Assembly: GCA_027449685.1 (NCBI GenBank)
Contig: DAIDLC010000004.1
Coordinates: 62,001-126,000, forward strand
DNA length: 64,000 bases
Source: Ferrovaceae bacterium
GTDB lineage: Bacteria; Pseudomonadota; Gammaproteobacteria; Burkholderiales; Ferrovaceae
Reading direction: 5' to 3'
Position numbers and translations under genes: made by a program. Below the pieces are notes generated by a model. It was not told where the DNA came from, ran no database searches, and saw only the letters and a program-made list of their open reading frames with translations. Each line of letters opens with the position of its first letter. The stretch's first letter is position 1. Of this stretch, positions 17,610 to 25,361 are shown piece by piece.

Positions 17610-20201
17610 ATGTTTGAGATGGATCCGTATCAGTTGTTTTTGCAGGTAGCCCCGGATGCCTTCTTCGTGCATGACGGGCAAGGCCGTATTCTGGATGTGA
17701 ACGAGATGGCTTGTACCAGCCTGGGTTATACCCGTGATGACTTGCTGGGCATGAACGTCCTGGATATCGAGCAGGATTTTGACCGGCTTCAGGCGTTGGC
17801 CCTTTGGGCACGTATCCAACCGGGGCAGATCAGCGAATTCAACGGCACCCACAGGCGCCGCGATGGGACCACCTTCCCGGTGCAGATTCATGCCAAAGCC
17901 CTCCTGTATAACGGGACGGTGTGCCTGTTTACCTTGGTGCGGAATATCTCGGCACAAATAGCGCTACAGCAACAATTGCAGCGGCAAGTCAGGCTGTATT
18001 CGGCCCTGAGCGAAATCAATCAGGCCATTGTTCGTTTGACTTCCGAAGAAGATCTGTTTCCTCTGGTGTGCCGTATTGCAGTGGAATTTGGCGGCATGAA
18101 GCTGGCCTGGATTGGCCAGTTGTCTGCTTCCGGTCAATTGGTTCCCAGCTGTTGGTATGGCACCGGACAGGAATACCTCACCCATCTACACCTTTCCCTC
18201 GATCCTGCAGTGCTTGAGGGTCAGGGCCCGGCGGCCACCAGCTGGCGCGAGCAACGCAGCGTGATCGTCAATGATTACCAGGCGCATGCGCTAACCGGGC
18301 CTTGGCGCGCAATGGCCGCCCGATACGGGTGGCGTTCTTCCGGTACTTTCCCGATTCTGCGGGCCGGAAAGTCCGTTGCCACCCTGGGCATGTACCACGA
18401 CCTTCCGGGAGCCTTCGATGCTGCCGCTATTGCGCTGATGGAGGAAATGACGCGCGACATCAGTTTTGCATTGGATCAATTCGATCGCAACACGGACCAT
18501 CTCCAGGCGCTGGACACCGTGCAGCGCCAGAAGGACTTTTTGAACGCCATTCTGGAGGCCGAACCAGAATGTGTGAAGGTGCTGGATTCCGACGGCAAAC
18601 TGTCGCATATGAATCCAGCAGGACTGGCCATGCTGGAGCTCGATTCCCTGGAGCAGGCACAGTCTTTATCGTTGCTCGATTTTGTGCATCCCGATTACCG
18701 CGATAAATTTCTTCAGTTTTATAAAAATGTTACTGCTGGACAACGGATCATCCTGGAGTTTCCGGTGGTCGGGGCCAAGGGCACCTTGCGCTGGCTGGAG
18801 TCCCACGGCACACCGCTGCCGGATGCCGATGGTCAAGGAACAGCCTTGCTGGCTGTGACGCGCGATGTGACCGCGCGCAAGATGGCGGAAAATCTGATTT
18901 GGCGCCAGGCCAACTACGATCTGCTCACCGAACTGCCCAATCGGCTGATGTTTTATACGCTCATGCGCCATGAAATTCGGCGTGCGAAGCGCGATGCGGT
19001 TGGTTTGGGCCTGTTGTTCATCGATCTGGACCAGTTCAAGGACGTCAATGATACCTGGGGGCATCAGTTTGGCGATCAGTTGCTGCAGGAGGTGGCACGG
19101 CGCCTGACAGCCTGTGTGCGTCAATCCGATACAGTGGCGCGTCTTGGCGGGGATGAATTCACCGTGATTTTACCCCAGATCAATGACAGCCTGGCAATGG
19201 AAAAAGTGGCCGTATCCATCCTCCAGGGTTTGGCCGAACCTTTTCTGTTTTCCGACAAACCGCCCGTGCATGTTTCGGCCAGCATTGGCATTACCGTGTT
19301 TCCCCAGGATGCCACCGAGGTGGATGCCCTGCTGAGCAATGCTGACCAGGCCATGTATGCCGCCAAGGATGCCGGACGCAATCAGTATGGGTTTTTTACC
19401 CGCCAATTGCAGGAGCGTGCCCATCGCCGTTCGGGGCTCTTGGCGGAATTGCGCCTGGCATTGGCAGAACAGCAGTTTTGCCTGCATTTTCAACCACAAA
19501 TTCATCTGGTTTCCGGTCAGGTGCGCAAGGCCGAGGCCTTGCTGCGCTGGAATCATCCTCAGCGGGGTCTGGTGGGGCCGCTGGACTTCATCCCTTTGGC
19601 TGAAGAAACCGGTTTGATCGTGGATATAGGCGATTGGGTGTTTCAGGAAGCGGTGCGTTGGGCCAAGCGGTGGTCGGCGCGTTGCCCGGATTTTCAACTG
19701 GCGTTGAATGTGTCTGCGGTGCAATTCAAGCGGCGTGCGGACTTGCTGGAAAACTGGGGCCAGCATCTGGAGGCCGAACAACTGTCCGGCCAACACCTGG
19801 TGGTGGAAATCACCGAAAGTCTGCTGCTGGAATCCGACCCGGAAATCAAGCGCGTGCTGGAGGGCCTTCGTTCCCGACATATCGGCCTGGCCGTGGACGA
19901 CTTTGGTACCGGGTATTCCTCTCTGTCCTACATTCACCGCTTTCCTCTGAATTATCTCAAAATCGATCGCTCTTTCGTGGCCGATCTGGGGCTTAACCCC
20001 CGGCACGTGGCCTTGTCCAACGCCATCATCGTCATGGGGCATGAGTTGGGCTTTCAGGTGATTGCCGAAGGGATTGAAACCGAAGTGCAACGCAACATCC
20101 TGCTGGCTGCCGGCTGCGATTTCGGACAGGGGTATTTTTTCTCCCGCCCCCTGGACCCAAAACAGTTTGAACAACGCTACCTGCAGCCACACTGCTGCTG
20201 A
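17610..20201 (+). CDS. PAS-GAF-PAS-GGDEF-EAL sensory c-di-GMP turnover protein
   Basis: 863 residues from the ATG at 17610. The ORF-track start at 17088 lies antisense to the tolC-like gene and gives a non-homologous N-terminus. Order: PAS (about 8-110, FLQVAPDAFFVHDGQGRILD), GAF (about 130-295), PAS (about 300-425), GGDEF with intact RLGGDEFTVILPQ (about 430-590), EAL (about 610-860). The EAL domain retains AEALLRW, DDFGTGYSSLSYIH, LKIDRSF and AEGIETE, so phosphodiesterase activity is plausible as well as cyclase. No transmembrane helix is seen, so it should be cytosolic. The ligands of the sensory domains cannot be told. Confidence 0.9.
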   Translation: MFEMDPYQLFLQVAPDAFFVHDGQGRILDVNEMACTSLGYTRDDLLGMNVLDIEQDFDRLQALALWARIQPGQISEFNGTHRRRDGTTFPVQIHAKALLYNGTVCLFTLVRNISAQIALQQQLQRQVRLYSALSEINQAIVRLTSEEDLFPLVCRIAVEFGGMKLAWIGQLSASGQLVPSCWYGTGQEYLTHLHLSLDPAVLEGQGPAATSWREQRSVIVNDYQAHALTGPWRAMAARYGWRSSGTFPILRAGKSVATLGMYHDLPGAFDAAAIALMEEMTRDISFALDQFDRNTDHLQALDTVQRQKDFLNAILEAEPECVKVLDSDGKLSHMNPAGLAMLELDSLEQAQSLSLLDFVHPDYRDKFLQFYKNVTAGQRIILEFPVVGAKGTLRWLESHGTPLPDADGQGTALLAVTRDVTARKMAENLIWRQANYDLLTELPNRLMFYTLMRHEIRRAKRDAVGLGLLFIDLDQFKDVNDTWGHQFGDQLLQEVARRLTACVRQSDTVARLGGDEFTVILPQINDSLAMEKVAVSILQGLAEPFLFSDKPPVHVSASIGITVFPQDATEVDALLSNADQAMYAAKDAGRNQYGFFTRQLQERAHRRSGLLAELRLALAEQQFCLHFQPQIHLVSGQVRKAEALLRWNHPQRGLVGPLDFIPLAEETGLIVDIGDWVFQEAVRWAKRWSARCPDFQLALNVSAVQFKRRADLLENWGQHLEAEQLSGQHLVVEITESLLLESDPEIKRVLEGLRSRHIGLAVDDFGTGYSSLSYIHRFPLNYLKIDRSFVADLGLNPRHVALSNAIIVMGHELGFQVIAEGIETEVQRNILLAAGCDFGQGYFFSRPLDPKQFEQRYLQPHCC

Positions 20202-20443
20202 TCACCCATAAAGCTACCCCCAACCCGTTTATTCGGTTGCAGGTGGCGTGTGTGATGCAACCCAGCCCCGTAGAAGGTCTCCCCTGGCGTGGCGTGAACG
20301 ACCCTCTCCCAGACCTCCAGCATTATCGCCCAAGCACGGAAAGAGACTTGCATTATGCGCTCTGATTGGGTATATTGTTCGTGTACGTACTAAATGTGAT
20401 CCAACTGACAATTTCTCAATTACCACGACTGGAGACTCTTCCC

Positions 20444-21013
20444 ATGAAAAAAACGCTCTTGACCCTCATTACCGGAACCTTGCTGGCCACCTCGGCCTGG
20501 GCCGAACCGGCCACCTACACCACAGACCCCAATCATACCTTTGTGCGCTTTTCCTACAGCCACTTGGGGTATAGCACCCAACTGAGCCGCTTCGACAAGG
20601 TCTCGGGCACGATCACCCTGGATCAGGCCGCCAAAACCGGCTCCGCCGACATCACCATCGATACCCGTTCGGCCAACACCGGCTCGGCCCAGTTCAATGA
20701 ACATATTCAAGGGGAAGACTTTTTGAATACTGCGGCTTATCCCACAGCCACCTTCAAATCCACCAAGATGACCTTCAAGGGCGATACGCCGGATGAATTG
20801 ATGGGGGATTTGACCCTCAAGGGCATTACCCGGCCCGTCACTCTCAAGGTGACTTCCTTTAAATGCATGCCTCATCCCATGTTGAAAAAAGACGCCTGTG
20901 GCGCCGATGCAGTGGCCCATGTGAAGCGTACTGATTTCAACATGGGAAAATATGCCCCCTATGTGGGAGATGACGTGACCCTGACGGTATCGGTGGAAGC
21001 CATCAAGCAATAA
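20444..21013 (+). CDS. YceI-family periplasmic protein
   Basis: 189 residues from the ATG at 20444 (GGAG 9 bases upstream). A Sec signal peptide (LLTLITGTLLATSAWA) precedes a lipocalin-like YceI domain: YTTDPNHTFVRFSYSHLGYSTQLSRFDKVSGTI, then FNTAAYPTATFKSTKM-type strands and a terminal VGDDVTLTVSVEA. YceI proteins bind isoprenoid-type lipids in a hydrophobic tunnel; the ligand here is unknown. The 242-base gap before it shows no recognisable gene. It converges with the EF-hand gene. Confidence 0.88.
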   Translation: MKKTLLTLITGTLLATSAWAEPATYTTDPNHTFVRFSYSHLGYSTQLSRFDKVSGTITLDQAAKTGSADITIDTRSANTGSAQFNEHIQGEDFLNTAAYPTATFKSTKMTFKGDTPDELMGDLTLKGITRPVTLKVTSFKCMPHPMLKKDACGADAVAHVKRTDFNMGKYAPYVGDDVTLTVSVEAIKQ

Positions 21014-21038
21014 CCCCTGACGGGGTAGCCGGATGCGT

Positions 21039-21067
21039 GAAGCCTCAGCCCCAAGCGCTGAGGCTTC
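21039..21067. terminator. Hairpin between convergent genes (possible bidirectional terminator)
   Basis: GAAGCCTCAG ... CTGAGGCTTC forms a perfect 10-bp stem, extendable by a C-G pair, with a short loop. There is no T-run on either side, so termination efficiency is uncertain. It lies 25 bases after the yceI stop. Confidence 0.5.
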
Positions 21068-21166
21068 GCGGCTCTGGGGGTCCTGGGTGGGCACGACACG
21101 GGTCCTCTGCTGGAGCGCACAGGGTGCGTCCCTTTGGTGCCTCCTTGAAGGTGCAGCCTCAGGGCA

Positions 21167-23044
21167 TCATCTGTGGGACCATAGCCACCAGGCCGCCACC
21201 AGAGCCAGCAATACAGTCGCCCCTGGAAGGTAAAGGCGCCAGGAGGGGCTCTTGTCGGCGTAAGGGTCGATAAGCGAGCGCTCGGCGTTTTGTGGGAGTT
21301 GCGGGAGCTGTGTGAGGGAGGTTCCGAAGGGGATGTTGATGTGGGCGCGCGCGTTGATGGCCCACCCGTTGGCATCCAGCAATGGTCCCAGGTTGCGGGT
21401 GCGCAATTTAAACCAGGCCAAGGCCACAGCGGGAGCAGAAATGGCCAGCATCAAACCCAGCAGAGCAAGGGGAATCTGCCACCACCGCAGGGCGAGGATG
21501 CCCATGATGACCGAGGCCAAGGCGGTTCCGATGGCCCCCACGGCCATGCCGATGGCCGCAAAGATGCCGGCAAACTTGGCCACATCAAAGGGCTGAGGCA
21601 AGGCAGCAGAAGCACCGGTTTTATTGGTAGAAGCCGGGGTCATGACGGGTTTTACTGTGGCATCTGCGGCCTGAGCCATGCGGGCTTCGTTGGCGCTGGA
21701 TTTGCTGGCGGCCAATTTTTGCAACTGCTCCCCCAGCAGTTTGACAAAGCGTTTGTAGGGCGACCAGAAAGCCTGGCGCAGACTGATGGGGTGATCGATG
21801 ATCTTGACGATGGTGGCATCCCAGTCCAGTCCCTGGCGATCATAAAAAACACCATTACGCCCCACCATGAGTTGATCCGAGTCCCCGGCCGTGAATGCGG
21901 CAGCAATGGAGATTTTTTTACCACCACGGGTACAGTCGCAATACACCAGGCAGATGCGGGATAGTGCGGCCAGCAGAGCATGGCGCGCCGGATCGGTTAC
22001 CGTAATGCATAACTCGCAGGAGCGCCCATCCAGGTAGAGGGTTCCGGCCTGGAAGGTGGCCTTGCCCTGGCGCGTGTAGAAGTCTTTGAAAGCCACGAAA
22101 TTGTTGGCCAGGGTCATGAGGTCGCGTTTGTAGCGTGTCAGGCGTTCAAGTGTCAGCGTGATCTCGTCTTGCGTATCGCCTACGGGTTTGCCGTTCGCCC
22201 AGGCGGCATACTCGGCAAACGCTTGCTTGACTTGCTCCCATTGTTCTGAATGGAGATGGGATCGGAATCCTAGCAGCGGGGTCAGCACCTGTTGGGTCAA
22301 GGCCTGCAGGGCCTTTTGCCAGGCTGGGTTGATTCCTTCCTCGAGGGGGAGTTCACCCGATTGCGCAATGCGCGCCAGGGGCAAAAGGGTGAGCGCCTGG
22401 GTCTCAACCAGTGACTTTAAATTTAGAGACTTGAAGTGATCCTCGGTGGGGTCCAGCAGGGGCTGTGCGCGCGTATCGAAGGCGCTGATACGACAGCGCA
22501 AAAAATAATCATCCACCTTGTCTTGCACGGCCAGCAATGTGTCGAAGGCGGCTTCCGTGGCGTCACCCAGTGCAGGAATGGTGGGGCAGGCCTCTTGCCA
22601 GGCTTGTAATTGGGCGGCATGCAAACGATCCTGGGCGGTTTGAATTTCATCCACCGACAGGGTGTCCTCGGGACTTTTACCCAAACTTGTCAACAGGGCC
22701 TGCAAGCGTTGCCGCAACGCAGGGCCCCCGGGACCGTCCATACGAATGTCTTCCTGTCTGATCCCATCTTGGCTCTGTCCGAGTTGTTCCGGGTTCGTCA
22801 GGCGCTCTCGGGCCCATTGCACTGCGGCAATCAGTTCGTTGGCGCGCACATGACCGTCTGCATCGGCATCGATCAGGGTAAGGGTGCGTTCGTCAAACTG
22901 GATGCCTGCCACGGGGCAGGAGAGAGCCATCCATAATTTCTGATCCAGCTGGTCGATGGCCAACAAATCAGACGCGTCATCCAGGCGCACCTGATCGAAG
23001 CCTCCCGCCCGAAAAAATCGCCAACGTCGCAGGGGTTCCGTCAT
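21167..23044 (-). CDS. EF-hand-containing membrane protein of unknown function
   Basis: 625 residues from the ATG at 23044; an upstream TTG/GTG-type extension in the ORF track reaches 23128. A single canonical EF-hand loop (DADADGHVRANE, about residues 59-70) predicts Ca2+ binding. A long soluble region follows without recognised motifs. The C-terminus has two adjacent hydrophobic helices (about 495-545), a short exposed segment, and a final helix (LYLPGATVLLALVAAWWLW) ending in a basic tail. The bulk is therefore probably cytoplasmic or membrane-associated. Its 3' end converges with yceI. No specific function can be supported. Confidence 0.7.
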   Translation of the reverse strand: MTEPLRRWRFFRAGGFDQVRLDDASDLLAIDQLDQKLWMALSCPVAGIQFDERTLTLIDADADGHVRANELIAAVQWARERLTNPEQLGQSQDGIRQEDIRMDGPGGPALRQRLQALLTSLGKSPEDTLSVDEIQTAQDRLHAAQLQAWQEACPTIPALGDATEAAFDTLLAVQDKVDDYFLRCRISAFDTRAQPLLDPTEDHFKSLNLKSLVETQALTLLPLARIAQSGELPLEEGINPAWQKALQALTQQVLTPLLGFRSHLHSEQWEQVKQAFAEYAAWANGKPVGDTQDEITLTLERLTRYKRDLMTLANNFVAFKDFYTRQGKATFQAGTLYLDGRSCELCITVTDPARHALLAALSRICLVYCDCTRGGKKISIAAAFTAGDSDQLMVGRNGVFYDRQGLDWDATIVKIIDHPISLRQAFWSPYKRFVKLLGEQLQKLAASKSSANEARMAQAADATVKPVMTPASTNKTGASAALPQPFDVAKFAGIFAAIGMAVGAIGTALASVIMGILALRWWQIPLALLGLMLAISAPAVALAWFKLRTRNLGPLLDANGWAINARAHINIPFGTSLTQLPQLPQNAERSLIDPYADKSPSWRLYLPGATVLLALVAAWWLWSHR

Positions 23045-23287
23045 GTGGGGTCTCATTAATAGGATCGTGGAGGGCAAGTCAGTCCTGCATCGGGAGGCGC
23101 TGGCCCGGGTCAAAAATTTCCCGGCCAAACCCGGCGCGAGACTAGTGCTGTGGCATTGTAACCGATCCCTCTTTTCATGGGTGGCCTGGAATCAGGGAAA
23201 ACCAGCTGGCACATACCCTGCTCAGGGGCATCAAAATAATGGCAAAAGGTATTCAGGGTGTTGATTTTTGAGTAGAATGACGGGAGT

Positions 23288-23301
23288 TTGACGTAAGTCA
23301 A
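23288..23301. promoter_or_regulatory. FNR-like box upstream of fnr
   Basis: TTGACGTAAGTCAA is a perfect palindrome, extended to TTTGAC-N4-GTCAAA. It differs from the FNR consensus TTGAT-N4-ATCAA by one base in each half. It lies about 170 bases upstream of the fnr start, consistent with autoregulation, although no well-spaced -10 hexamer follows. Confidence 0.55.
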
Positions 23302-23430
23302 AATGGCGCTCGCCGCCTTATGTCTCGACGGGGGCGCTGGGGCGATGAGTCAATGCGCGCCCCGTAGCAGCCAGATGATCCGGGTGCATTGGGTCCCTTT
23401 GAGCAGGCTGCAATGATTTTGGAGGTCTTT

Positions 23431-23457
23431 GTGAACAACCGGTGCGCACGGGTTTGA
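23431..23457 (+). other. Possible 8-codon leader ORF before fnr
   Basis: GTG AAC AAC CGG TGC GCA CGG GTT TGA (MNNRCARV) is preceded by GGAGG at 5 bases spacing, a better ribosome-binding site than that of fnr itself, and stops 7 bases before the fnr ATG. It could couple translation to fnr, or be chance. Confidence 0.3.
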
Positions 23458-23464
23458 TGGGTGT

Positions 23465-24178
23465 ATGGATTTCTCCGAGCTGAAATCAGTCTGTTACGGC
23501 TGTAGCATTCGCGAACTTTGTCTTCCAGAAGGCTTGACCGATGAAGAGGTCCTGCTGCTGGATCAGCATATGTTGCATCGTGTTCCGGTTCGCAAGGGCG
23601 AGCCCCTGTATCGCACGGGCGATCCCTTCAAGTCCCTCTATGCCGTGAGTACCGGGTTTTTCAAAACCAGCATTCTGCATGAGGATGGTCGCACGCAGGT
23701 CACCGGGTTTCAGATGGCGGGGGAAGTTCTGGGGCTGGATGCCATCAGCACGGATCATCACATTTGCGATGCCATTGCCCTGGAAGATAGCGCCGTGTGC
23801 GAAATCGACTTCAACCAGTTTGAGCAACTGGGGCAACTCATGTCCAACCTGCAACATCGCTTCAATAAAACCCTGTCCCGGGAAATCGTGCGGGATCAGG
23901 GCATCATGCTGCTATTGGGGAGCATGCGGGCAGAAGAACGCCTGGCCGCCTTTCTGGTGAATCTGGCCAAACGCTTTTCGGCGCGCCGACAATCCGCCTC
24001 TCAGCTGGTGTTGCGCATGACCCGCGAAGATATTGGGAGTTATCTGGGCATCAAGCTGGAAACTGTCAGCCGCATTTTGTCCCGTTTTCATGATCAGCAG
24101 TTACTGGAGGTCCGGGGTCGGCATATTCGCATCCTGCAACCCCAGGGGCTCGATCGACTGCTCAACAGCAACATCTGA
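23465..24178 (+). CDS. fnr: FNR-type oxygen-responsive transcriptional regulator
   Basis: 237 residues. The [4Fe-4S] ligands are all present: Cys10, Cys13 and Cys19 (VCYGCSIRELC) and Cys112 in SAVCEIDF, matching Cys20/23/29/122 of E. coli FNR. A cyclic-nucleotide-binding-like beta-roll (about 25-140) precedes a dimerisation helix and a CRP-type helix-turn-helix with IKLETVSRILSRF. The E--SR recognition residues are those that read TTGAT half-sites. Such boxes are found before ompW, hemN, the cupredoxin gene and fnr itself in this window. It should switch genes in response to oxygen limitation. Confidence 0.93.
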   Translation: MDFSELKSVCYGCSIRELCLPEGLTDEEVLLLDQHMLHRVPVRKGEPLYRTGDPFKSLYAVSTGFFKTSILHEDGRTQVTGFQMAGEVLGLDAISTDHHICDAIALEDSAVCEIDFNQFEQLGQLMSNLQHRFNKTLSREIVRDQGIMLLLGSMRAEERLAAFLVNLAKRFSARRQSASQLVLRMTREDIGSYLGIKLETVSRILSRFHDQQLLEVRGRHIRILQPQGLDRLLNSNI

Positions 24179-24264
24179 TACAGCGCTGATCGACTATGGC
24201 TGGTCACTGATGGCATACAAAAACCGCTTACTGGTCGATAAAATCACTCCTGTGTTATATCGTT

Positions 24265-24296
24265 CACTATACTTTGATCCAGATCAAAGTATAGTG
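24265..24296. promoter_or_regulatory. FNR box within a perfect 32-base palindrome upstream of ompW
   Basis: The core TTGATCCAGATCAA (24274-24287) matches the FNR consensus exactly and lies within 14-base perfect inverted arms around a CCAG centre. A TATGAT hexamer at 24310-24315 lies exactly where the -10 of a class II promoter (box centred at -41.5) would be, giving a predicted start at 24322. Confidence 0.85.
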
Positions 24297-24431
24297 TTGC
24301 GCGCTCCCTTATGATGTTCCTTGCAGGGTGACCGTGAGGATAATCGCGGCATCTTCTGTTTTTCAAACCGGGGCCCAGCGGCGTAAGACCGTAATGGCCA
24401 CAAATCATCCATCTGAGGGGAAAATACGTTG

Positions 24432-25073
24432 ATGAAAACAAACTTGATGAAGAAGTCCGTCCCAACCGGGCTGCTGTTAGCTGTTCTTGCTGGGGTCGCG
24501 CAGTCTGCGGTGGCGCAGGCCGATGAGGAACTCACGCCCTGGCTGGTCCGGGTGCGAGCCCTGGTGATTCATACGGACACCAACAACACGGCGGGTGGCG
24601 GAGTATCTGCGGATACCTTGAAAATATCTGATGAGGTTCAGCCCGAAGTAGACGTGTCCTATTTTTTTACCCCCCATATAGCCGCCGAACTGGTGGCCAC
24701 GTATCCGGTCAGTCATAATATCCAACTCAATGGCACGAATATCGGTGGGTTGAAAGAGCTCCCCCCCACCTTGAATCTCCAATACCACTTCGATCCCATG
24801 GGCAAGGTCACCCCTTACCTGGGGGCGGGCTTTACTTACCTGCGCACCTGGGATTCCCGCGCTGCGGGCGGTTCCTTGACCACTTCCCAGAGCAACTGGG
24901 GCCCGGATGTACAGGTAGGGATGGATTATGCGCTCAATGCGCATGTGTCACTCAATCTGGATATCAAGAAGCTGTTTATTAGTGCCGACGTGCAGACCGT
25001 GGGAGGCGCCAGTGTCCTTACCGCCAACCTCAATCCATGGATCGTCGGCGTGGGTGCGGGCTACCGCTTTTGA
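24432..25073 (+). CDS. ompW: OmpW-family outer membrane protein
   Basis: 213 residues from the ATG at 24432; the ORF-track start three bases earlier is a TTG. A signal peptide (TGLLLAVLAGVAQSAVAQA) precedes an eight-strand beta-barrel: WLVRVRALVIHTDTN, DVSYFFTPHIAAELVATYPVSH, LNLQYHFDPMGKVTPYLGAGFTYL and a terminal aromatic VGVGAGYRF for Bam-dependent assembly. OmpW proteins form a narrow channel for hydrophobic molecules. The FNR box upstream suggests induction at low oxygen, as reported for enterobacterial ompW. Confidence 0.92.
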   Translation: MKTNLMKKSVPTGLLLAVLAGVAQSAVAQADEELTPWLVRVRALVIHTDTNNTAGGGVSADTLKISDEVQPEVDVSYFFTPHIAAELVATYPVSHNIQLNGTNIGGLKELPPTLNLQYHFDPMGKVTPYLGAGFTYLRTWDSRAAGGSLTTSQSNWGPDVQVGMDYALNAHVSLNLDIKKLFISADVQTVGGASVLTANLNPWIVGVGAGYRF

Positions 25074-25110
25074 CCGTCTTGACGCCGACAACCCCCTCGT
25101 CGGCACCATT

Positions 25111-25147
25111 CGCCACCGCAAGGGAAGGTGCTTTGCGGTGGCGTTTT
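25111..25147 (+). terminator. Rho-independent terminator after ompW
   Basis: CGCCACCGCAA ... TTGCGGTGGCG forms an 11-bp stem followed by TTTT. It lies 38 bases after the ompW stop codon. Confidence 0.8.
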
Positions 25148-25291
25148 CATGAACACCTGTCCGCTCGTGTCCCCCGGTTTGGCACATTCCGGGCCGGATG
25201 TGCAGCACCTCAAGAACAAGCGGGCCGCTGTATTCAATGGGCCTGACTGGTCTTTTGCGGCCGGAAAGAGAATAATGAACGGTGACAATCA

Positions 25292-25305
25292 TTGATTCAG
25301 GTCAA
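25292..25305. promoter_or_regulatory. FNR box upstream of hemN
   Basis: TTGATTCAGGTCAA has one perfect half-site and one mismatch (GTCAA for ATCAA). CATAGT at 25328-25333 sits exactly at the -10 position of a class II FNR promoter, predicting a transcript start near 25340, 22 bases before the hemN ATG. Confidence 0.72.
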
Positions 25306-25361
25306 GTCAGGTTTGTCTGCTTTCCTGCATAGTTCAACCTTTACACGAGAACCCCATTGGT

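Larger units (their letters stand above)
23045..23464. other. Intergenic region upstream of fnr
   Basis: These 420 bases separate the divergent EF-hand gene and fnr. They hold a palindromic FNR-like box (23288-23301) and a possible short leader ORF (23431-23457). A TAGAAT hexamer near 23273 could be a -10 element. No other gene is recognised. Confidence 0.5.

Noticed and set aside
19170-20192. 340-aa minus-strand ORF
   Set aside because: Antisense to the GGDEF-EAL part of a clearly real gene.
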